A DNA stretch of 64,000 nt from Photobacterium piscicola (GTDB taxonomy: Bacteria > Pseudomonadota > Gammaproteobacteria > Enterobacterales > Vibrionaceae): assembly GCF_900166965.1 (NCBI RefSeq), contig NZ_FUZI01000006.1, forward strand, positions 1 through 64,000, written 5' to 3'. The notes beneath the pieces are model-generated. The model was not told the origin of the DNA. It saw only the letters and a list, made by a program, of their open reading frames with translations, and ran no database searches. This document shows, piece after piece, positions 18,093 to 26,435 of this stretch (its first letter is position 1; each line of letters opens with the position of its first letter). The position numbers and the translations under genes are program-made.

Positions 18093-18140
18093 TATCACTG
18101 ATAATCACTAAATATCACTGATCTATCACCATCTCATCAC
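18093..18140 (+). repeat. Helically phased ATCAC repeats
   Basis: ATCAC begins at 18094, 18104, 18114, 18125 and 18136, that is, at 10-11 bp intervals, with two copies extended to TATCACTGAT (18093-18102, 18113-18122). All copies face the same way on one helix face and precede the small-protein operon. This looks like a multi-site operator or iteron-like array. Confidence 0.6.
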
Positions 18141-18200
18141 TTAATGTTTATTCTTTATAGTCATATAGTTACCTCAACGAAACGAATGAGATAACACATT

Positions 18201-18320
18201 ATGAGCAATAACAATCACAAAGCAGATCAAGCAAATAAAAACAAAGGAACAACAGGCACGAATAAAACTTATCAAAAAGTTTTAGATAACCGTAGCCGCC
18301 AATTAAAAGATAAGGAGTAA
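18201..18320 (+). CDS. Tiny polar protein, 39 residues
   Basis: Starts ATG at 18201 and encodes an Asn/Lys/Gln-rich peptide (MSNNNHKADQANKNKGTTGT... ending RQLKDKE). No hydrophobic segment. The stop is separated by 3 bp from the ATG of the next small gene, and the end of this gene (AAGGAGTAAGCT) supplies the ribosome site for it, which argues that both are real. Function unknown. Confidence 0.6.
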   Translation: MSNNNHKADQANKNKGTTGTNKTYQKVLDNRSRQLKDKE

Positions 18321-18323
18321 GCT

Positions 18324-18458
18324 ATGCCAGACTCATCCGATATGACTCAAGATGAACTAGATATTTGGTCTGATATCAACAACCCTAATAATGATGCTGA
18401 TATGGATGATTGGGCTGATGCACATAATCCAAATAATGATGATTATCTAGATAATTAA
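18324..18458 (+). CDS. Tiny acidic protein with duplicated W...NPNN motif
   Basis: A 44-residue, strongly acidic peptide starting 3 bp after the preceding gene, with AAGGAG in the usual position upstream. It holds two copies of a W-x-D-x2-NPNN-like unit (IWSDINNPNNDADM and DWADAHNPNNDDYL). Small NPNN-containing proteins occur as unannotated genes in many gammaproteobacteria; their function is not known to me. No membrane segment or Cys. Confidence 0.6.
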   Translation: MPDSSDMTQDELDIWSDINNPNNDADMDDWADAHNPNNDDYLDN

Positions 18459-18520
18459 GTACTTCGCTGGTGGATATAAAATCAATCTACCAGCCATTTT
18501 CAATGGTTAGTAAGACAATG

Positions 18521-19210
18521 ACAGAACAAAAAGAAAACACAAAAAAAACGTATCGCTATACAAAACAGTTAATCAAACTAGCTATCGAAAATGGTTATAC
18601 AAATCAAGAGATTGCAGTAAAATCAGGTTTGAGCTCAAAATCAATCGCTGTAGTATCACGTTGGCGTAATGGAAAAGCACTGGCAACTGAGCGCCAAGTA
18701 CAGTTTTTCATCAATGAATTTGGACACCTATTGAAGCGAAAGATGGAACATCTTTTTTATAACCAAACAGAAAACCCATATGAATTTATTTATTATAAAA
18801 TAGAGGGTGAAATACTCTTAACTCACACCTTAAACTACAGAAATAGCAGATCGAAACCAATAGAAAAAGTTGGAGTTTGTAAGTTTGTCATACTTAATTT
18901 AGGTAGTGTTTTTCATCTATTAGAACAAAAAAAAGTAGGCTTAGATGATGATGGTTCAAATATTGATAAGTTATTAAAAAATAAGAAAATAAGCAATAAT
19001 GAACAAGCCAACTGGTATTTAGTAAAAACACATAAAAATTTATCACCGCAAGAACTTGTGGATACCATAGATTATATTGTGAATACATTCTGTCATTCAG
19101 AAAATAAGTTAGCCAGAAATATACGTAATGATGCACTTTATCTTAAGTACATAATCAGACAATTGTTACTTAAAAATGGATACACTATCAATGATATAGT
19201 TGATCTTTAA
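18521..19210 (+). CDS. Helix-turn-helix protein of unknown function
   Basis: About 229 residues from the ATG at 18521 (in-frame GTG at 18470 and ATG at 18506 are alternatives; none has a strong ribosome site). The N-terminal part is a lambda-repressor-type HTH: YTKQLIKLAIENGYTNQEIA then VKSGLSSKSIAVVSRWRNGK. The rest (about residues 70-229) is Lys/Asn/Leu-rich and mixed alpha/beta with no recognised domain. It follows the two tiny genes and is the best candidate to bind the phased repeats at 18093-18140. Composition is distinctly AT-rich, in keeping with the island. Confidence 0.75.
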   Translation, partial: TEQKENTKKTYRYTKQLIKLAIENGYTNQEIAVKSGLSSKSIAVVSRWRNGKALATERQVQFFINEFGHLLKRKMEHLFYNQTENPYEFIYYKIEGEILLTHTLNYRNSRSKPIEKVGVCKFVILNLGSVFHLLEQKKVGLDDDGSNIDKLLKNKKISNNEQANWYLVKTHKNLSPQELVDTIDYIVNTFCHSENKLARNIRNDALYLKYIIRQLLLKNGYTINDIVDL

Positions 19211-19235
19211 GTAGATATGCTGATAATAACCGAAC

Positions 19236-19487
19236 CCAAATAGCCCGAGGAGAGCTGATCTCCTACATGAAGTTGGACACACAACTTTACAATAAATGCG
19301 AAGGCAATAAGCCACACCACCTAATTGCCTAAATGGTGTTAGGTCGTGTTAAAGCATTTCCGGTACTAAGTGATTTGCCACTGGCTAGGTGAAAACGGTG
19401 AGCCAAGTAGCCGAAATAATCCTTAGTAATATGGGATAGGGGTGGGTAAAGCCAGACCATTTGTCTTTATGACTTATCGTCTGGCTT
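19236..19487 (+). other. Candidate structured RNA ending in a terminator
   Basis: A 250-base non-coding stretch with several local stems: AGGAG/CTCCT, AGTTG/CAACT (19271-19275 with 19282-19286), AGGCAAT/ATTGCCT (19302-19308 with 19324-19330), and GGCT/AGCC around GGTGAAAACGGTG (19383-19404). It ends with GCCAGAC (19451-19457) pairing GTCTGGC (19479-19485) and a T-run. The density of stems plus a terminator suggests a stable transcript. The style recalls a group II intron or other ribozyme fragment, but no maturase gene is present. Confidence 0.35.
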
Positions 19488-19807
19488 TTTTGCATTTAGC
19501 AAACAGTTTAATACTAAAACAATCCGCCATGAGTCATGGTACAAAAGCAATCACTTACCACAAACCTAAAAGGTCATACGAAAATAGTGTGCGACCTCAT
19601 TTGCCATAAAATCTTTGATTGATATAAAAGAATATTGAACAACAAATACAACGTTAAAGTTGTATTATTAAGAGAATTGAGCGAATTAAAGTCAAAGGTT
19701 TAACTATTAAATAAAAAAAGCGCCAGCAAATCTACATTGCTAGCGCTTTAAATAAACCATCATATTACGTATAGCGCACATGGTGGTTTAATGATTACAT
19801 TGAGTGA
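19488..19807. other. Gene-free gap at the island's right side
   Basis: AT-rich. It contains a possible worn att copy AATCCGCCA (19521-19529), the inverted repeat AATACAAC-GTTAAA-GTTGTATT (19645-19666) and, at 19718-19749, the terminator of the following minus-strand gene. No coding region is seen. Confidence 0.5.
19718..19749 (-). terminator. Terminator of the CxxC small protein gene
   Basis: AAAGCGCCAGCAA and TTGCTAGCGCTTT form a 13-bp stem with one mismatch, and a T-run lies on the minus-strand 3' side. Confidence 0.8.
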
Positions 19808-20185
19808 CTACTCATCAATGCCGCAATCAGTACAACTTTGTAATACGATTTCGTGTTCAAACACAGCGGTCTCGCTACCATCAGCTAGTAGCTCTGCGAT
19901 TTCTTCTGCTACTTCTTGCTCATCTTCTGCTTTCACTTGATTTGCTAGTGCTTCTTCTGAGTAACCGTAGAAGTTTAGTAATAAGTAATCACGCGCTTCA
20001 TCTTTAGTACAAGTCACGTTCACCAACAATTCTGGATCAACATTGCCTTGTGCGATCATCGCTGTTACTTGTGCGACAACCTCTTCTTTCATTGCTGGTG
20101 TTAACCAACCAAGATCTGCGTTTACTGTATTTTTGTTGCATTTATAACAAGGCAGTTTATGAAAGTAATATTGAAAGCTAGTCAT
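19808..20185 (-). CDS. Conserved-looking small acidic protein with terminal CxxC pairs
   Basis: A 125-residue acidic protein with C-Y-K-C near the N-terminus (residues 13-16) and C-T-D-C near the C-terminus (118-121), which could bring the ends together around a metal. The middle is helical with many Glu (EDEQEVAEEIAELLADGSE). The ATG at 20185 has AAGAAG upstream and a clear terminator follows, so the gene is probably real. I do not recognise the family. It is divergent from the HPP gene. Confidence 0.75.
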   Translation of the reverse strand: MTSFQYYFHKLPCYKCNKNTVNADLGWLTPAMKEEVVAQVTAMIAQGNVDPELLVNVTCTKDEARDYLLLNFYGYSEEALANQVKAEDEQEVAEEIAELLADGSETAVFEHEIVLQSCTDCGIDE

Positions 20186-20402
20186 GAGTCATTTCTTCTT
20201 TAAGTTTTGTATTACACGATTATGAGGTTTTTCTCAAAAAATACTATCTCAATAGCCATTGAAGATAAAAACTCTTGCTGAGAAGCAAATAACTATCATC
20301 ACCGCATTCTTAGATAATACTTATGAGGCATTAATAACCCGCTCATTTAACTATAATTGGCATATAATATTAATAAATTGAACTAATAAGTAAGTATTAC
20401 GA

Positions 20403-20939
20403 ATGGATAATATGCAAAAGGGGATCCATTATAAGATCACCCACCCAGCTCATAAACTATGGATGATTGCGTTAGTTGCCGCAGCAGGATCTGCATTATG
20501 TATTGGTATTCTTGCCTTTGTCGATGGCGTTGCTAAAGGTGACTATTTATTAGTCGCACCGTTTGGTGCCACCATGGTGTTGGTCTTTGGTTTACCACAA
20601 AGTCCTTTAGCTCATCCTAAAAATGTCGTATTCGGTCACTTAACAACAGCGATCATCGGCATTATCTTTGCCAATCTTTTACCGGTAACGTTTTGGTCTC
20701 TTGGGCTGGCTGTAGGTGTGGGGATTTTCATGATGATTATGCTCAATGTTACCCACCCACCCGCAGGCGGAAACCCGTTATTGATCATGTTAGGTGCCCA
20801 TACCAGCATTCTGTTTGCGTTTTATCCCATTTTTGCAGGTAGCTGCATCATTGTTCTCATTGCACTGTTGTACCATGCGTTAGTCTCTCGTCTAGAATAT
20901 GCATGGGTTAATAAACCTAAAGAAGGCAAAGATGTATAA
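20403..20939 (+). CDS. HPP family membrane protein
   Basis: A 178-residue integral membrane protein with about four to five hydrophobic segments and the defining motif THPPAGGNPLL (about residues 118-128). Bacterial and plastid HPP proteins have been linked to nitrite transport, but the substrate here is not shown. Its TAA overlaps the start of the Usp gene, so the pair is co-translated. Confidence 0.9.
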   Translation: MDNMQKGIHYKITHPAHKLWMIALVAAAGSALCIGILAFVDGVAKGDYLLVAPFGATMVLVFGLPQSPLAHPKNVVFGHLTTAIIGIIFANLLPVTFWSLGLAVGVGIFMMIMLNVTHPPAGGNPLLIMLGAHTSILFAFYPIFAGSCIIVLIALLYHALVSRLEYAWVNKPKEGKDV

Positions 20940-21348
20940 AAAAGTATTGTATGCGCTAGATATCGATTCTAAGCCCTATCTTCTCAAAGCGATGGCTTTA
21001 GCTGATCAACTTAATGCAGAACTGTTTGTCGGTTATGCAACCAACCTTGATGAACAACTATTTTCTGATGATGCCTATTTAGGAAATAAAGTTGGGGATG
21101 GTATTGTTAATACAGAAAAAGCCGAGCTAGAAGCAAAAATACAGGCGTTAATTACAGACACGACCTTAAATAGAGATCATGTTTATATTGTTAATGGACC
21201 TGTGGGTATGGCTATTGAACGATTGGCGACAAATTTAGAGGTTGATTTAGTGGTGATGGCTAACTCTCACCATTATTTTAGTTTTTTATCTAAAAATGCG
21301 CTTCTCATAAAATTAGCGACTCACCATGATTTTTTAAGTTTGTCTTGA
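20932..21348 (+). CDS. Universal stress protein family (UspA-like)
   Basis: A 138-residue Usp-fold protein starting MYKKVLYALDIDSK; ATG at 20932 is chosen over an upstream start because it overlaps the HPP stop and matches the family start. It has the family core (VNGPVGMAIERLATNLEVDLVVMANSH), but the usual ATP-loop G-x2-G-x9-G is replaced by ANSHHYFSFLSKNALL, so ATP binding is doubtful. It may sense or stabilise the HPP transporter encoded next to it. Confidence 0.88.
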   Translation: MYKKVLYALDIDSKPYLLKAMALADQLNAELFVGYATNLDEQLFSDDAYLGNKVGDGIVNTEKAELEAKIQALITDTTLNRDHVYIVNGPVGMAIERLATNLEVDLVVMANSHHYFSFLSKNALLIKLATHHDFLSLS

Positions 21349-21370
21349 TGGTAAGCGTATTACCTCTATT

Positions 21371-21404
21371 AAAGGTCTTATTTGATGGTCAAATAGGACC
21401 TTTT
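21371..21404 (+). terminator. Terminator after the Usp gene
   Basis: AAAGGTC...TATTTGA and TCAAATA..GACCTTT form a hairpin followed by TTTT. Confidence 0.8.
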
Positions 21405-21493
21405 CATTAACCGAATCACTTCATTTATTATTCATACCTAACTACCGCTGTTACTAATCATCACCTCCCCTTTAAAACACACCTTTATCAATA

Positions 21494-21530
21494 ATAGGTT
21501 TTGGCTATTGAATGTATCGGCTTTAACGAT
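21494..21530 (+). promoter_or_regulatory. OxyR binding site upstream of ahpC
   Basis: ATAG-N7-CTAT (21494-21508), a 7-bp gap, then ATCG-N7-CGAT (21516-21530) match the OxyR tetramer pattern ATAG-N7-CTAT-N7-ATAG-N7-CTAT. A weak -35 (TTCCTT, 21531-21536) directly abuts it, with AATAAT (21554-21559) 17 bp downstream, the arrangement expected for OxyR-activated promoters. Confidence 0.8.
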
Positions 21531-21626
21531 TTCCTTAATATCCCTGTTTTGACAATAATGGCTTCAGAGATTTGATTTGCACTACAGCATAAGAAATTAA
21601 AATTATTTTCAAAAGGATTCCATATT

Positions 21627-22184
21627 ATGATTAACACTGAAATCAAGCCATTTAGCGCTACAGCATACAAAGAAGGCAAATTCGTAGACATCACTGAAAA
21701 AGATGTTTTAGGTAAGTGGGCAGTATTCTTCTTCTACCCAGCTGACTTTACTTTCGTATGTCCAACTGAGCTTGGCGACCTAGCTGACCATTACGCAGAT
21801 CTACAATCTCGCGGTGTTGAAGTATTCTCTGTATCAACTGATACTCACTTCACTCACAAAGCATGGCACGACAGCTCTGACACAATCGGTAAAATCAACT
21901 ACTTCATGGTAGGCGACCAAACAGGTAACATCACTAATAACTTCAACGTTATGCGTGAAGGTCAAGGTCTTGCAGACCGCGCTACTTTCCTAATCGACCC
22001 ACAAGGTGTTATCCAAGCAATGGAAATCACTGCAGAAGGTATTGGCCGTGAAGCTGAAGACCTAATGCGTAAAGTGAAAGCAGCACAATATGTTGCAGCA
22101 CACCCAGGTGAAGTTTGTCCTGCAAAATGGAAAGAAGGCGAAGCAACACTAACACCTTCTCTAGACCTAGTTGGTAAGATCTAA
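21627..22184 (+). CDS. ahpC: Alkyl hydroperoxide reductase subunit C (peroxiredoxin)
   Basis: A 185-residue typical 2-Cys peroxiredoxin that reduces H2O2 and organic peroxides. Peroxidatic Cys45 is in [11 protein letters not shown]; resolving Cys164 is in [11 protein letters not shown]. The C-terminal sequence ends LDLVGKI as in E. coli AhpC. AAGGA precedes the ATG. Codon use is very regular, suggesting high expression. It is followed by a hairpin and then ahpF, whose product regenerates it with NADH. Confidence 0.98.
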   Translation: MINTEIKPFSATAYKEGKFVDITEKDVLGKWAVFFFYPADFTFVCPTELGDLADHYADLQSRGVEVFSVSTDTHFTHKAWHDSSDTIGKINYFMVGDQTGNITNNFNVMREGQGLADRATFLIDPQGVIQAMEITAEGIGREAEDLMRKVKAAQYVAAHPGEVCPAKWKEGEATLTPSLDLVGKI

Positions 22185-22280
22185 TCTTATTTAACCTTTG
22201 ATGACAATATTCATTTTTGACGCCGAATCTGAAATAAATATTGTTCATCCTGCTTTTAAGTAAATTATTTATTTAAAAGT

Positions 22281-22321
22281 AATAAGGCATCAAACATATA
22301 TCGCATGTTTGGTGCCTTATT
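22281..22321 (+). terminator. Strong hairpin between ahpC and ahpF
   Basis: AATAAGGCATCAAACAT pairs with ATGTTTGGTGCCTTATT (one G-T), a 17-bp stem, with weak T content after it. It is likely a partial terminator that keeps ahpC more abundant than ahpF. Confidence 0.75.
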
Positions 22322-22437
22322 AATTAGAAGACCTTCAAACATATTTACGCCTTTTTATATAGGCAATATGTCGTATTACAGTAGACCCGCATTGATTATC
22401 TACTGTTAAGCCGTGAACAAATTAAAAAGGCAAGATT

Positions 22438-24018
22438 ATGTTAGAACAAAATATGAAGCAGCAGCTACAAGCGTATTTAGAAAATTTAAAAACAGATGTA
22501 CAACTGGTATTAAGTTTAGATGATAGTGACACTGCACAAAAACTGCATGAATTAGCTTACGAAATTGCAGAACTAAACGATAAAGTGAGTGTTATTGAAG
22601 ACAGTAATGCCAGCGTACGCAAACCTGTAATGCAAGTGGTTAACCCAACCAAACAGACCTCAATGAGCTTTGCTGGTCTGCCAATGGGACACGAATTTAC
22701 TTCATTGGTATTAGCACTACTGCACAGCGGTGGTCACCCAATGAAACTAGAACAACCAGTTATCGATCAAATTGCAGCATTAGATCAAGACATCGTTGTT
22801 GAAACCTTCATTTCACTTTCTTGCCAAAACTGTCCTGACGTTGTGCAAGCATTCAACATGATGGCAGCGATTAACCCACGTATTAAAGCAAGCATGATTG
22901 ATGGCGCAGCTTTCCAAGCTGAAGTCACTGAACGTAATATCATGGCGGTACCGACTGTTTATGTAAACGGTGAAGTCTTTGGTCAAGGCCGCATGTCGCT
23001 AACTGAAATTTTAAATAAGCTAGACACAGGCGCCGCTAAAAAAGCAGCAGCAAGCCTTAATGATAAAGCCCCATTTGACGTATTAGTCGTTGGTGGTGGT
23101 CCTGCTGGCGCATCAGCTGCTATCTATGCTGCACGTAAAGGTATTCGTACTGGTGTTGTTGCCGAGCGCTTTGGTGGCCAAGTAATGGATACCATGTCTA
23201 TCGAGAACTTTATTTCTGTTAAAGAAACAACGGGCCCTCATTTAGCGGCAAGCTTAGAAGAGCATGTAAAACAATATAACGTTGATATCATGAGCGAACA
23301 ACGTGTTAAGAATATCGTTGCTGCAACAGATACAGATGATGGTTATGCCCACATTTATTTAGAAAGTGGCGCAATTTTAAAATCTCGCAGCGTGATCATC
23401 AGTACAGGTGCTCGCTGGCGTGAAATGAACGTCCCTGGTGAGCAAGAATACCGTAACAAAGGTGTGGCTTACTGCCCTCACTGTGATGGTCCATTATTCA
23501 AAGGTAAACGTACTGCGGTTATCGGTGGTGGTAACTCAGGTATTGAAGCGGCAATTGACCTTGCGGGTATTGTTGAGCATGTTACGGTGCTTGAATTTGC
23601 TGACACCCTACGTGCTGACCAAGTGTTGATCAACAAAGCAGAAAGCATGCCGAATATCGACATTATTAAAATGGCACAAACCACAGAAGTGGTTGGCGAT
23701 GGTACTCGCGTAACGGGTATTAGCTACAAAGATCGTAACACTGATGAAATCAAACACATTGAACTTGCAGGTATCTTTGTTCAGATTGGTTTAGTGCCAA
23801 ACACTGAATGGCTAAAAGAGTCAGCCGTTGCCTTAACACCACGTGGTGAAATCGAAATTGGTGCTCACGGTAATACTAACGTTAATGGCATCTTTGCTGC
23901 GGGTGACGTAACAACTGTGCCTTTCAAGCAAATCATCATTGCGATGGGTGAAGGTGCAAAAGCAAGTTTAGGTGCATTTGATTACTTAATTCGTACTCCG
24001 ACACCAACTGCTAAATAA
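22438..24018 (+). CDS. ahpF: Alkyl hydroperoxide reductase subunit F
   Basis: A 526-residue flavoprotein disulfide reductase that passes electrons from NADH to AhpC. The N-terminal tandem thioredoxin-fold domain has CQNC (Cys129/132). The FAD-binding [15 protein letters not shown] follows, then the thioredoxin-reductase CPHC centre (about Cys346/349) and the NAD loop [16 protein letters not shown]. Length is close to E. coli AhpF (521). Confidence 0.98.
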   Translation: MLEQNMKQQLQAYLENLKTDVQLVLSLDDSDTAQKLHELAYEIAELNDKVSVIEDSNASVRKPVMQVVNPTKQTSMSFAGLPMGHEFTSLVLALLHSGGHPMKLEQPVIDQIAALDQDIVVETFISLSCQNCPDVVQAFNMMAAINPRIKASMIDGAAFQAEVTERNIMAVPTVYVNGEVFGQGRMSLTEILNKLDTGAAKKAAASLNDKAPFDVLVVGGGPAGASAAIYAARKGIRTGVVAERFGGQVMDTMSIENFISVKETTGPHLAASLEEHVKQYNVDIMSEQRVKNIVAATDTDDGYAHIYLESGAILKSRSVIISTGARWREMNVPGEQEYRNKGVAYCPHCDGPLFKGKRTAVIGGGNSGIEAAIDLAGIVEHVTVLEFADTLRADQVLINKAESMPNIDIIKMAQTTEVVGDGTRVTGISYKDRNTDEIKHIELAGIFVQIGLVPNTEWLKESAVALTPRGEIEIGAHGNTNVNGIFAAGDVTTVPFKQIIIAMGEGAKASLGAFDYLIRTPTPTAK

Positions 24019-24050
24019 TTCTTTTATTTATACAATAAGAAAATAATAGT

Positions 24051-24081
24051 AAAGGCCTGTTCTTAAAGAATAGGCCTTTTT
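24051..24081 (+). terminator. Terminator after ahpF
   Basis: AAAGGCCT and AGGCCTTTTT enclose a 13-base loop region containing a second short pairing (TTCTT/AAGAA), followed by T-run. Confidence 0.85.
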
Positions 24082-24779
24082 GCTTTTTATCTCTCTAAAC
24101 ACAGTAATAATCCTCACTAATGAAACAAGATATAAGCCTTATTTATAAAAAAGAACGAGGAATGATTTTTATTATAAATAGTTTATCGATAATTCGTCTT
24201 ATTATCCTTTATATAGAACAACAAGATTCATAATCTTATATTATATTCAAACCCACCAATTACATGCCTATTGCACATATAACGCTATATTTAACATTCC
24301 TCAAACTCGTATTATTCTGTAATGCATCAATAATAAAATTAATACCCATAAAAACTACTTCATTTTATTATTGACTTAACTATCAATTACATTGGTTATT
24401 TTACAAATTAAATCCCAATTTACAAAAATAAAAAAACATATGCTATCATATTTTTTAACACTTTAGAGTTTACTTTTAAAACATTTAAAATCAAACCTTT
24501 ATAACAATACGCCGTTTTTCTTTTGTCTATTCTGATCTCCACCTTCATCCATAATTGCAGAATCAAGCGACACCATTTTAGAATCAAAACTTATTTCTTT
24601 CTGCGTATTTTGTTCCCTTTTTTACCCATCTTTCCTGTGGGGTATATTTCTTTAACCAAATCAATCGCACTTTTTAAGTAACAATGATTCCTTTTCTACA
24701 CTTTTAAGTAATATCTTTTATAACTATTGAGAATTCATATTTTATTCATCCCCCCTATTTGAAGCAGGAAGCTAGTTAC
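24082..24779. other. Long AT-rich gene-free region before an HTH gene
   Basis: About 700 bp with no open reading frame of note on either strand and visibly higher A+T than the neighbours. Possible promoter elements such as TATCAT (24444-24449) occur, but in DNA this AT-rich they are weak evidence. It may be a long regulatory or leader region of the following regulator, or the scar of a lost gene. Confidence 0.4.
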
Positions 24780-25418
24780 ATGGAATATTTAGAGCGAATT
24801 AAGCGTTTAGCTAAAGTTCAAGGCATCAGCCAAAAGCAACTTGGTGAAGCATTAAACCTTCAACAAGGCACAATGAGCCGTAAGCTTTCAGGTAAATACG
24901 GTATTGAAGTTCGCGAATTAGAAAAAATCGCTGAGACACTTAATACATCAATTGGTTATATCCTAACAGGCCAAATTGATACTGGTACGCAAGCAACGAC
25001 AACTATCAGCACTGAACACGATAGCTCTGCAACGTGCACCTATATTCCAGTGATCCACCGTAAAGATTTTTCAGCTTACAATTTAGGTGATTCAGTTGAG
25101 GTGATCAGTAAACGTGCGATCCCCCAGCATTTAGAGCGTGATGCTTGCCTAGGTTTATTCATTGATAATGAAAATATCTCACATTGTGCACCAGTGGGTA
25201 GCTATGCATTAGCAACCAAAGAAGCGGCTTACCGTCCAAAGCAACCTGTCTTTGCTTCTGTACGCGGTAGTGAGCCTGATTTTTACCACATGACACAATT
25301 GGCTGATGGCGTTGTATTCTCAACCTCACAACCTGATTTTCCAAACCTGTTTGTAAATAACGGTGAATTTCAAATTCACGGTTACATTATCCAATCAGAC
25401 TGGGCTTACGATCGTTAA
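24780..25418 (+). CDS. CI-like HTH transcriptional regulator
   Basis: A 212-residue protein: an N-terminal HTH of the XRE/lambda-repressor class (IKRLAKVQGISQKQLGEALN then LQQGTMSRKLSGKYGIEVREL, residues 4-45) and a C-terminal region (about 85-205) resembling the LexA/CI peptidase fold in outline (GSYALATKEAAYRPKQPVFA and a FQIHGYIIQSDW end). The Ser/Lys dyad cannot be picked out, so autocleavage is uncertain. ATG at 24780 is chosen over a TTG seven codons upstream because AGGAA precedes it. Not adjacent to phage genes. Target unknown. Confidence 0.8.
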   Translation: MEYLERIKRLAKVQGISQKQLGEALNLQQGTMSRKLSGKYGIEVRELEKIAETLNTSIGYILTGQIDTGTQATTTISTEHDSSATCTYIPVIHRKDFSAYNLGDSVEVISKRAIPQHLERDACLGLFIDNENISHCAPVGSYALATKEAAYRPKQPVFASVRGSEPDFYHMTQLADGVVFSTSQPDFPNLFVNNGEFQIHGYIIQSDWAYDR

Positions 25419-25440
25419 TCACGACCACTGCTCAATTAGG

Positions 25441-25472
25441 GTTTAGAAAGCTCATCGATTGATGGGCTTTTT
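25441..25472 (+). terminator. Terminator after the HTH regulator
   Basis: AAAGCTCATC and GATGGGCTTT pair around GATT, followed by T-run. Confidence 0.8.
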
Positions 25473-25544
25473 ATTACTTTTGTTTTCAACATAAAGCGGT
25501 TATTTTTAAGTTATTCAATACTCTATTTAACCGAATTTATCATT

Positions 25545-26060
25545 ATGCCCACCATTATTGTCGCCTCAACCAACCCTGCAAAAATCACTGCTGTTACCGA
25601 TGCCTTTACAGCGGCCTTTCCTCAACAGATATTTACCACCACGGGTGTCAGCACTGACAGTGGTGTACGCGATCAGCCATTAACCTGTGATGAAACATTA
25701 CTAGGAGCAAATAATCGTGTTATTTCTTGTCGCGAACGTTATCCCAATGCCGATTACATCGTTGGCTTAGAAGCTGGGCTCGATGACAATTTTACATTTG
25801 CGTGGATGGTGATAGAACATCAAGGACGAAAATCTACTGCCCGTTCGGCTTCGTTACCGTTGCCGCCATTGGCATTAGAAAAAATAGCCCAAGGAATGGA
25901 GCTAGGAGATGTGATGGATGAGATGTTTGCTCAACAAAACATTAAACAAAAAGGGGGGGCTATTGCGATGCTAACCCACCATTTATTGAGCCGTAGCAGT
26001 GTTTATCAACAAGCTTTAATTCTCGCATTAATTCCTTTTTTACATCCTGAATTATATTAA
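25545..26060 (+). CDS. yjjX: Inosine/xanthosine triphosphatase YjjX
   Basis: A 171-residue non-canonical purine NTP phosphatase that hydrolyses ITP and XTP. The start MPTIIVASTNPAKITAVTDAF, the GLEAGLDD segment and a late KGGAIAMLTHHLLSR block are characteristic of YjjX/NTPase family proteins. In E. coli it lies beside trpR and slt, and the same linkage holds here (trpR convergent next door). Confidence 0.93.
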   Translation: MPTIIVASTNPAKITAVTDAFTAAFPQQIFTTTGVSTDSGVRDQPLTCDETLLGANNRVISCRERYPNADYIVGLEAGLDDNFTFAWMVIEHQGRKSTARSASLPLPPLALEKIAQGMELGDVMDEMFAQQNIKQKGGAIAMLTHHLLSRSSVYQQALILALIPFLHPELY

Positions 26061-26117
26061 TAAATACAATTTAGTAGTAATAACTAATGCGCGATATATT
26101 CATGAAGCTTATGATTA

Positions 26118-26435
26118 TTATTCAAAGGCAGAAGGGACATTTTTTGCGAGAAAATCAGCTAACCATGCTTTGGTTGCATCATCTTGATGTTTTAGTTCAT
26201 TTGAGCCACGTGTAATAGTAGCAACGCCGACACCAAGTAACTCACTAATTTTACGTTGGCTACGTTCACCATTTAGTAGCTCATGTACTATGTTCACTCG
26301 TGCGATTAATGCTTCTCTTTCATCATGAGTTAGTAATACTTTAAACAGTAACTGATCACGTTGTTCCGCAGAAGCTTGCTGGAGTAAATCTAGAATCTGT
26401 TGCCAATCAGTATACTTTGGTGAGTCTACAGCCAT
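26118..26435 (-). CDS. trpR: Trp operon repressor TrpR
   Basis: A 105-residue all-helical Trp repressor that binds operators with L-tryptophan as corepressor. Recognised by LTHDEREALIARVNIVHELL, then QRKISELLGVGVATITRGSN, which holds the HTH. Length is close to E. coli TrpR (108). It is convergent with yjjX. In E. coli it directly follows slt; here an extra gene separates them. Confidence 0.95.
   Translation of the reverse strand: MAVDSPKYTDWQQILDLLQQASAEQRDQLLFKVLLTHDEREALIARVNIVHELLNGERSQRKISELLGVGVATITRGSNELKHQDDATKAWLADFLAKNVPSAFE

Larger units (their letters stand above)
13641..19529. mobile_element. Candidate degraded genomic island at the ssrA 3' end
   Basis: The stretch between ssrA and the next ordinary gene (19808) holds integrase and recombinase remnants, an accessory three-gene operon, gene debris and unknown genes, with many AT-rich gaps. 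Ten bases of the ssrA end, AATCCCGCCA (13622-13631), recur at 14520-14529, and a version lacking one C, AATCCGCCA, lies at 19521-19529; these could be worn attachment-site copies. The V. cholerae TCP island also sits at ssrA next to smpB. The right boundary is a guess. Confidence 0.55.

Noticed and set aside
19561..19600. Group II intron 5' end (GTGTGCGACC) in the island's right gap
   Set aside because: It is downstream of, not before, the structured segment, and neither domain V nor a maturase gene is visible.
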